In this document: piece after piece, positions 1 to 4,967 of the stretch
Layout of the letters: each line of letters starts with the position of its first letter
How positions within the stretch are numbered: the first letter of the stretch is position 1
NCBI GenBank assembly: GCA_037446075.1
Contig: JBBIJH010000133.1
Span: 1-7,412, forward strand
DNA: 7,412 nt
Origin: JBBIJH01 sp037446075
GTDB taxonomy: Bacteria; Bacteroidota; Ignavibacteria; UBA10030; JAHEZR01
Direction of reading: 5' to 3'
Program-made: the position numbers and the translations under genes
The notes under the pieces: generated by a model
Databases searched by the model: none
Told to the model about the DNA's origin: nothing
Seen by the model: the letters and a program-made list of their open reading frames with translations, nothing else

Positions 1-2
1 AA

Positions 3-1328
3 TTCCTCACGGACACGATCTCGCTGCCACGTACTGCTTCAATCGGTGTCGGGTTGCTTCATCCGCTTGACCCGAACGGAATCGACGGAGAATCGGACGA
101 CAAGGGGTGGCTGGTTGGTTTCTATATTCAGGACCAATGGAACCCGGTACCGGAGTTGACCCTGAACCTTGGCGTTCGTTACGACGCCGAGATCAACACG
201 CTCAACAATAAGCAGAGGGTCCCGTGGGCAGACAGTACCATCCTTGTTGCTGCTATCCATTCAGATTTCCTGAATAAAGGAGATCGGGAGAATGACCTGA
301 ACAATATCGCTCCGCGTTTTTCCTTCAGCTATGATGTTGGAGGAAGAGGGCGGACGATTCTTCGTGGCGGGTATGGTATTACATTTGACCGCACGGCCTT
401 CTTCATCGCCTACTTTGAGAAGCGGGATGCGTTGTGGCGAACTTATCAGTTTATCAACCCTGGGACTGTGGACCCTGCTGTCCTCAGACAGAGGGTTGCG
501 ACCGGAGAAGGGTCTGCTGCCCCCACGATGAATCTCTTGAACAAAAAAATGTCCACACCACAGATTCACCAATTTTCGCTGGGGGTAGGCCACCAGTTTA
601 GCGAACGGCTTGCACTGAACATTGACTATATCAATCAACGGGCAAACGCCCTGTACGCCTCATACAACGTCAACTATTTTAAGCCAAGCCTCGGACGAAG
701 GGTTATTTCCAACCGTTTTGGGGATATCCTTCTATGGGGAAGCATCTCACAATCGTTCTTCCACGGATTCTTAACGAATCTTGTCTATCGGACTGAAGAT
801 GTCCGGCTCTCTGTCTCTTATACCCTGTCTTGGGCGGAGTCTGGTTTCGATGGATCTCCATCACAAAACTATCCCGACATCCGCAGTTATCGGATGCAAC
901 GCAGTAATGCCGACGAGCGGCACCGTTTCGTTCTCTCTGGAATTTTCAGCCTTCCATATGGATTCCAAGTGAGCGGGCTGGCAATCTTCTCGAGCCCTCG
1001 ACCCTTCGATGTGATCGATGGCCGTGATCTCAATGACAACAATTTCTTCTCTGACGATTGGCCGGGTGGGGAAAGAAATCAGATGCCCGAATCAACTTTC
1101 CGCAACTGGTACAAGATTGTAGATCTTCGCATTTCCCGGGTGTTCCAGTTTCACCCGATAAGGGCAGAACTGATTTTCGAGGCCTTCAATCTGTTTAACT
1201 GGTTCAATGCCACTGGCTATTTCGGTCGCGTCTATGATGCTGCTGGCAATCGGTTAGCCACTTTCGGGCAGCCGAGCGGTGCATATGCTCCGAGACAGAT
1301 GCAGGTGGGCGTAAAGGTATCCTACTGA
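3..1328 (+). CDS. TonB-dependent receptor, Oar-like, C-terminal part (5' end outside window)
   Basis: The reading frame is open from the left edge, so the TTG at 54 is only an internal codon and the gene starts upstream. The 441 visible residues are the beta-barrel half of an outer-membrane TonB-dependent receptor of the Oar / carboxypeptidase-regulatory-domain type. Such receptors use TonB-ExbBD energy to import large or scarce ligands. Family-like strand motifs, numbered from the first visible codon, are GFYIQDQWNPVPELTLNLG (about 39-57), VRYD (58-61), NIAPRFSFSYD (101-111) and RGGYGITFDR (121-130), followed later by ERHRFVLSG and a final MQVGVKVSY. The terminal Tyr and alternating aromatic strands fit a BAM-inserted barrel. 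The N-terminal Ig-like domain, TonB box and plug are not in the window, so no substrate can be inferred. No frameshift is seen. It is followed by a strong terminator, so it is probably the last gene of its transcript. Confidence 0.9.
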   Translation, partial: FLTDTISLPRTASIGVGLLHPLDPNGIDGESDDKGWLVGFYIQDQWNPVPELTLNLGVRYDAEINTLNNKQRVPWADSTILVAAIHSDFLNKGDRENDLNNIAPRFSFSYDVGGRGRTILRGGYGITFDRTAFFIAYFEKRDALWRTYQFINPGTVDPAVLRQRVATGEGSAAPTMNLLNKKMSTPQIHQFSLGVGHQFSERLALNIDYINQRANALYASYNVNYFKPSLGRRVISNRFGDILLWGSISQSFFHGFLTNLVYRTEDVRLSVSYTLSWAESGFDGSPSQNYPDIRSYRMQRSNADERHRFVLSGIFSLPYGFQVSGLAIFSSPRPFDVIDGRDLNDNNFFSDDWPGGERNQMPESTFRNWYKIVDLRISRVFQFHPIRAELIFEAFNLFNWFNATGYFGRVYDAAGNRLATFGQPSGAYAPRQMQVGVKVSY

Positions 1329-1365
1329 TAGATCGAGCATTGCCAGATTGATTCTTTCTTGCAGG

Positions 1366-1402
1366 CAGGCATCCCGAAACAATCGGATGCCTGTTTTCTT
1401 TT
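1366..1402 (+). terminator. Intrinsic (Rho-independent) terminator after the TonB receptor gene
   Basis: A perfect 9-bp stem, CAGGCATCC at 1366-1374 with GGATGCCTG at 1385-1393, encloses a 10-nt loop. It runs straight into the T-rich tract TTTTCTTTT at 1394-1402. It lies 38 nt after the receptor stop codon. It separates the receptor transcript from the downstream NamZ-type gene, which therefore needs its own promoter. Confidence 0.88.
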
Positions 1403-1532
1403 CGTCCGCTGGCTCGGGAAGCGTTGTGTGAGAATGCTCTCTGGCATCTTTGTTCTGGGATGGCAACGAACCCTTTTTCCACCCTGGGTTGCAGTGATTG
1501 GCTCTTCATGACCATGTGCTCAAACAACGTTT
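1403..1532. other. Leader region upstream of the NamZ-type gene, no convincing promoter seen
   Basis: This stretch between the terminator and the ribosome binding site must hold the promoter of the downstream gene if the terminator is efficient. I looked for -35/-10 pairs and found only poor matches, for example TTGTGT near 1420. An in-frame upward extension of the downstream ORF to a GTG at 1424 exists, but its translation is not signal-peptide-like, so I treat the region as untranslated. Confidence 0.5.
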
Positions 1533-1536
1533 GGAG
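1533..1536 (+). promoter_or_regulatory. Ribosome binding site deciding the NamZ start
   Basis: GGAG lies 7 nt before the ATG at 1544. It supports that start over the GTG at 1424, and translation from 1544 begins directly with a canonical signal peptide. Confidence 0.7.
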
Positions 1537-1543
1537 AACGTTC

Positions 1544-2794
1544 ATGGTCTCTAGCTCTTTGTTCCGAAGCTGCTTCGCTTTGGTCCTTAGTGTCTCTCAG
1601 GTCGTTCTTGCCTCTGCAAAAGTCACAGTCGGAGCCGACCTTCTTTTTGAAAAATATTTTCATCTCATTAAAGGCAAGCGAGTAGGACTGGTGACGAATC
1701 ATTCCGCAGTTCTTTCAAACGGGAAGCATCTTGTAGATGTGCTCTTCAAGCAGAAGGATATTACTCTCGTAGCTCTCTTCGGTCCTGAACATGGAGTGCG
1801 GGGGGATGCGCCTGCAGGAAAAAAGATCGAACACGGCAGGGATGAAAAAACCGGAGTGCCAGTCTACTCGCTGTACGGAGCTGTCAGGAAGCCAACGGAA
1901 GAGATGCTGAAAGACGTCGATGTCTTAATTTTCGACATCCAGGACGTGGGGACTAGGTTTTACACGTACAGCACGACGCTGATTCTGGCAATGGAAGCGG
2001 CTGCGGAACGACACATCCCTTATGTGGTTCTGGATCGACCGAATCCCATCGGTGGGTTACGTGTGGAGGGCCCCATTCGAGAAGACGCTCTGAAGTCATT
2101 TGTTGGGTGGTTGCCTGTCCCGATTGTTCACGGGCTGACCGTCGGAGAGCTTGCGACTCTGGCAAACGAACACGGATGGCTTGGGGGCGGTCTCAAAGCA
2201 GATCTCACCGTCGTGACAATGGAAGGGTGGAAGCGTACCATGTGGTATGATCAGACCGGGCTGAGATGGGTCAAGCCCTCACCCAATATTGCTTCAGTCC
2301 GCACGACCGTTGTCTACCCGGGTACCTGCTTAATCGAAGGGACAAACGTCTCCGAAGGAAGAGGCACGGAGAAGCCCTTCGAGTACATCGGTGCGCCATG
2401 GATCGATGGGAGAAAATTGGTTGAGGAGTTGAATTCCTACCGACTGAGAGGCGTTGTGTTCGACCCCGTTCGATTCGTACCGAAATCCATTCCGGGTGTT
2501 GTTGAGAATCCCAAGTATAAGGATATCCCATGCAATGGTGTGTACCTGAATATAACGAGCCGGGACTCTTTTGAATCCGTGAAGACAGGTATTTATTTGC
2601 TGTACAGCCTCCAGCATCTTTTCCCCGATCGCCTTGCATTCCGTGAGTTGCAATTCGATCGGCTAACCGGTGTGAAATATGTCCGCGAAATGCTGAAGGG
2701 CGGCAAAAAACCGGAAGAGATCATCTCAAGATGGCGAGCCGACGTCGATCAGTTCCTTGATTCCCGAAAAAAAGCTCTTCTCTATCCGGAGTAG
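1544..2794 (+). CDS. namZ: Secreted DUF1343 protein, NamZ-type exo-beta-N-acetylmuramidase
   Basis: The 416-residue product matches the DUF1343 (YbbC/NamZ, CAZy GH171) family. Its characterised Bacillus subtilis member removes MurNAc residues from the non-reducing ends of peptidoglycan fragments. A Sec signal peptide spans about residues 1-25 (hydrophobic core, then ALA-type site ASA before Lys26), so it acts in the periplasm or outside. Recognisable family motifs are VGLVTNHSA (47-55), LFGPEHGVRG (78-87), FDIQDVGTRFYTY (130-142), DRPNPIGG (164-171), HGLTVGEL (196-203), PSPNI (245-249), YPGTCLIEGTNVSEGRG (258-274) and the Pro-Phe-Glu at 278-280. Glu82 of GPEHG is my candidate catalytic acid, by inference. 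The N-terminal half is expected to form the Rossmann-like domain and the rest the C-terminal subdomain. Length is normal for the family and the gene is intact. It is probably co-transcribed with the lipoprotein gene 51 nt downstream. Family assignment is firm; the exact substrate is inferred. Confidence 0.93.
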   Translation: MVSSSLFRSCFALVLSVSQVVLASAKVTVGADLLFEKYFHLIKGKRVGLVTNHSAVLSNGKHLVDVLFKQKDITLVALFGPEHGVRGDAPAGKKIEHGRDEKTGVPVYSLYGAVRKPTEEMLKDVDVLIFDIQDVGTRFYTYSTTLILAMEAAAERHIPYVVLDRPNPIGGLRVEGPIREDALKSFVGWLPVPIVHGLTVGELATLANEHGWLGGGLKADLTVVTMEGWKRTMWYDQTGLRWVKPSPNIASVRTTVVYPGTCLIEGTNVSEGRGTEKPFEYIGAPWIDGRKLVEELNSYRLRGVVFDPVRFVPKSIPGVVENPKYKDIPCNGVYLNITSRDSFESVKTGIYLLYSLQHLFPDRLAFRELQFDRLTGVKYVREMLKGGKKPEEIISRWRADVDQFLDSRKKALLYPE

Positions 2795-2835
2795 GTTTCA
2801 TGGCGTTTCCCTCTTCAACGAGGTCAAAGCTACAC

Positions 2836-2839
2836 GAGG
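2836..2839 (+). promoter_or_regulatory. Ribosome binding site of the lipoprotein gene
   Basis: GAGG lies 6 nt before the GTG at 2846. It favours GTG over the in-frame ATG at 2855, which has only AGG directly abutting it. The choice changes just three N-terminal residues of the signal peptide. Confidence 0.55.
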
Positions 2840-2845
2840 CAAGCG

Positions 2846-3523
2846 GTGAGTAGGATGAGTCCGCCGAAGGCATCGTACGTCTTGCCTTTCTACGTTCTAC
2901 TTCAATTCGCTGGATGCAGTTCCGGGCCGTCCGAATCAGAGGCGAGGAAGTTCCTCAAGGAGAAAATCTGGAAGCAGTCGAACGGATTGATACGCCTCTT
3001 AGACTTTCAGAAGCGAAAGGGTCGAGACATCTCCGCGGCGGGTCAGGCGCTCTATCTCATGGATTACGAGGCCGAGGTTGAATTCACCGCGGACTGCTAC
3101 TGGGGCGGCTCGTCTGCCAGCTTCGAGGTCTTACCCGAGGTCGGCGGGCCTTATATGCCATCGTTCCTCGAAGGAAAGAAGAGGATGGTGCGAGGCCAGA
3201 GGGAGAAGCTCACGGGAACCCTTCGCTTCGAATACACAGGGCAGGGTTGGCAGGAAGAGGGCGTCAAACGATTTTCCCTGCTACCATCAGAGTATCGCGA
3301 TATGGCGATCAATGATTTGAATAACGTGGCTGCTGCAGCGCGTGAGTATCGGCAGCGACCCGTTGATCGAGGCGGCGGAGGGGGAAGTTACATCGGCTTT
3401 GCCGTGCCCCAAGGCATTGGGCCCGGGGTTAAGATCGTGAGCCTGCAGCCCGACGAGATCATCCTGGAGAAAGAGGGCGTTCGTGGAAGGGTCGACCGTG
3501 AAGGCTCACTGCATATCGACTGA
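2846..3523 (+). CDS. Small lipoprotein with a pilin-like Gly-rich C-terminal signature, function unknown
   Basis: The 225-residue product starts with a lipoprotein signal. A hydrophobic stretch YVLPFYVLLQ is followed by FAGC, giving lipidated Cys24 and SSGPSESE; the Phe at -3 is unusual for a lipobox. Residues about 29-80 (SESEARKFLKEKI, then GLIRLLDFQK and YEAEVEFTADCYW to 86) look like a small alpha/beta periplasmic domain that I have seen only in uncharacterised proteins. From about residue 150 the sequence changes character: INDLNNVAAAAREYRQRPV, then Gly176-Gly180, SYIGFAVP, and a short beta-rich tail ending EGVRGRVDREGSLHID. This tail resembles a segment of pilin/pseudopilin-like hypothetical proteins that I recall from Ignavibacteria/KSB1-type genomes (NDLNN..A...YR.RP...GGGGGSY.GF.P). 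Here it is on a lipid-anchored protein instead. It follows the NamZ gene by 51 nt with no terminator between, so the two are probably one transcript. No enzymatic residues can be proposed. Confidence 0.8.
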   Translation: MSRMSPPKASYVLPFYVLLQFAGCSSGPSESEARKFLKEKIWKQSNGLIRLLDFQKRKGRDISAAGQALYLMDYEAEVEFTADCYWGGSSASFEVLPEVGGPYMPSFLEGKKRMVRGQREKLTGTLRFEYTGQGWQEEGVKRFSLLPSEYRDMAINDLNNVAAAAREYRQRPVDRGGGGGSYIGFAVPQGIGPGVKIVSLQPDEIILEKEGVRGRVDREGSLHID

Positions 3524-3634
3524 TGACATCTGGCCGGGCGCGAAAAGTTTATCGACGAACAGACATGTACCTCGCCGCCTTGATGGATTGCCCGCATTGA
3601 GAAGTTCCTTTCACCCTCTGGTCAAAAGAGACCC
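3524..3634. other. Short convergent intergenic segment ending at the assembly gap
   Basis: No gene is supported here. The last bases before the gap include GGTC-aaaaga-GACC (3620-3633), a 4-bp potential stem that could be part of a terminator between convergent genes, but it is too short to call and the sequence stops at the Ns. Confidence 0.4.
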
Positions 3635-3644
3635 NNNNNNNNNN
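3635..3644. other. Assembly gap (10 Ns)
   Basis: Ten consecutive Ns. A run of exactly ten is often a placeholder of unknown true length. It interrupts the 3' end of the (-) strand transglutaminase-like gene, so that gene's C-terminus and the exact spacing to the lipoprotein gene are unknown. Confidence 0.97.
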
Positions 3645-4633
3645 TCATAACCGCGAAGCAGGAATCTTTCAAGCTCCCCTACATTTTCCACGAGATCGAT
3701 GGGGGTCGTACAGCTGAGTTTCCGGAAGTCGCTCTCGATCTCTCGTGCCCTGCCGTCTGGACGACCAGTCTGTGTGCCGTACTCCTGCCAGAAGCTAATC
3801 CAGAGCTCTCTCATTTTCGGGTCAAATTTGTTGTCGTTGACGATCGGCTTGCGGTCAGTTCCAACCTCTATCCATCTTTCCTTGATGGCCGTGATCAGCG
3901 GGTAAAGGTGGGCTGGCTGCGTAGCGTCGAAAAGAGAATGAAAGACCACCGTATCGTCGATGTACGTGTAGTACATATCCCACAGCGGTTCCAGCGATCC
4001 AATCCACTTGGTTCCGAACTTTGGTATGAGGTCGAATGGATCTGAGAAACCGACGAGAGTCAGGTCTCTCGGGTCCCGCGTACGGTCGCTGTAGTAGTAC
4101 GGATAGTACGATTCTGCGATCTCGCGGATTGTGGAGTATCGGGCTGGACGGCCATCGAGGTTTGGGAAAGCGGAGTGGGCGTTCACACCATAGAGTTTCG
4201 TCCGGGGATCTTGATAAAGCACGAGATTGTGGTCTGAATCCTGGCTCGCCTCGAGCATCACAAGCCGTGGCTCGTGACCGTGAAGATAGTTCAGGGCATA
4301 GGCGAACATCGCTCCCTCGAAGCAATGAGCTTTGGCGGTCTGCAACACTTGACGTGGGGAGAGCGCGGTCTCTTCTGTCTCTGGAGTAGCGTGGTCGTTG
4401 TTATAGTAGATCTCCGTATTCAGGAATTCTTGCACCTTCCTGGGCGTATCGAGTGCGGCGAGAATAGTCAGCTCGTCTTCGGTGAACTCGAGTCCGAGAC
4501 ACCGCACCCGCTCAAGGAGTCGTTGGTAATGGTCGAGATTGATACGATTTCGTAGGGTATCGGCAAAGAGCCTGACCTGTTCCGCTGGCTCTATGCCGAT
4601 CGGTGGCTGACCTGAAAAACCCCCCTTACTCAT
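3645..4633 (-). CDS. Transglutaminase-like cysteine protein, cytoplasmic, 3' end lost in gap
   Basis: At least 329 residues are visible, starting at the ATG at 4633 and entering the gap in the codon after ...LLRGY (GAN, Asp or Glu). The core resembles an uncharacterised transglutaminase-like family. A helix TPRKVQEFLN (63-72) and a segment SPRQVLQTAKAHCFEGAMFA (92-111) carry the presumed nucleophile Cys104 at a helix start. Then DSDHNLVLYQD (132-142) has presumed catalytic His135, followed by YGVNAHSAFP (148-157), SYYPYYY (175-181) and GFSDPFDL (195-202). There is no signal peptide or membrane segment, so it is probably cytoplasmic. The family fold suggests a Cys-His peptidase, amidase or acyl-transfer enzyme; the substrate is unknown. 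Residues about 205-329 form a helical C-terminal part. If the 10-N gap length were literal, the frame would continue through GSLLTRG to a stop at 3611, but this cannot be trusted. It has its own promoter and Shine-Dalgarno sequence. Confidence 0.82.
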
Positions 4634-4639
4634 GTTCCA

Positions 4640-4644
4640 TCCTT
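4640..4644 (-). promoter_or_regulatory. Ribosome binding site of the transglutaminase-like gene
   Basis: On the minus strand AAGGA is followed by 6 nt (TGGAAC) and then ATG at 4633. This is a strong, well spaced Shine-Dalgarno site that fixes the start codon. Confidence 0.75.
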
Positions 4645-4654
4645 CCCGATCAGT

Positions 4655-4670
4655 GAAGCGAGGCTGCTTC
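4655..4670 (-). promoter_or_regulatory. Inverted repeat at the predicted transcription start
   Basis: On the minus strand GAAGC-agcctc-GCTTC forms a perfect 5-bp inverted repeat. The start predicted from the -10 box is near 4668, inside its first arm. It could be a 5'-end mRNA hairpin or an operator site. Short stems like this arise by chance, so the call is tentative. Confidence 0.35.
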
Positions 4671-4674
4671 GGGA

Positions 4675-4703
4675 ATTATAGGAATAATTCTGATCGTCGT
4701 CAA
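4675..4703 (-). promoter_or_regulatory. Near-consensus sigma-70 promoter for the transglutaminase-like gene
   Basis: Reading the minus strand, TTGACG (4703-4698) is separated by exactly 17 nt from TATAAT (4680-4675). That is 5 of 6 and 6 of 6 matches to the housekeeping consensus at ideal spacing. The predicted start at about 4668 gives a leader of roughly 35 nt containing the ribosome binding site. It implies that this gene is transcribed independently of the barrel gene upstream on the same strand. Confidence 0.8.
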
Positions 4704-4933
4704 GTGGATGTGCGTGGTCGGATACATCCATCAACCTAGAGGGTGAGTTGACCGCAGGCAGGAGCTGGCGTTCGGCTCTGTGTTTCTACCCCTGTTGCTT
4801 CGGAGCAATCGAGCTCATCGAAGAGAAGAAGGGGTTCTAACGGAAACGACCCGCTGGCGAGTTAGTAGTGCAATAGTTTCCTCTCCTGTTATGAGAGCTT
4901 CACTGCTGTCAGGGATTCGCAGAAGGTGAGGTC
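4704..4933. other. Non-coding spacer between the two minus-strand genes
   Basis: The whole intergenic interval is 334 nt (4634-4967); the part left of 4704 holds the promoter and leader of the next gene. In the remainder I see no convincing ORF, tRNA or known RNA motif. It has one short perfect hairpin, TTGCT-TCGG-AGCAA at 4795-4808, with no T-tract on either strand. It also has a loose 5-bp repeat, CTAAC (4837-4841) with GTTAG (4861-4865). Confidence 0.5.
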
Positions 4934-4958
4934 AAAAATCGGCTCGCAGGGTAAAGCC
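4934..4958 (-). terminator. Weak candidate terminator after the DUF5916 barrel gene
   Basis: Just after the barrel stop codon on the minus strand, GGCT (4958-4955) can pair with AGCC (4944-4941) across a 10-nt loop, followed after GA by TTTTT (4938-4934). The stem is only 4 bp, so this may not be functional. Confidence 0.3.
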
Positions 4959-4967
4959 TCTCAGAAG

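Noticed and set aside
1..5. Window begins with AATTC, like an EcoRI-cut clone end
   Set aside because: A five-base match is easily chance and the window borders are arbitrary.
54..56. TTG at 54 as a real start of the TonB receptor gene
   Set aside because: The frame is open to the left edge and the protein lacks signal peptide, plug and TonB box, so this is an internal codon.
261..638. Minus-strand 125-codon ORF inside the TonB receptor gene
   Set aside because: Antisense shadow of a clearly coding frame; the translation has no recognisable domain and no ribosome binding site that I could support.
1424..1543. 40-residue N-terminal extension of the NamZ-type protein from a GTG at 1424
   Set aside because: The extension has no signal-peptide character. 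The ATG at 1544 has a GGAG site 7 nt upstream and begins a canonical Sec signal peptide.
3620..3633. GGTC-aaaaga-GACC as a terminator before the gap
   Set aside because: Only 4 bp of stem and no T-tract visible before the Ns; not callable.
3855..4389. Overlapping ORFs on both strands within the transglutaminase-like gene
   Set aside because: Arg/Ser-rich translations typical of out-of-frame reading through a coding region; the 3645-4633 frame has the conserved motifs and the ribosome binding site.
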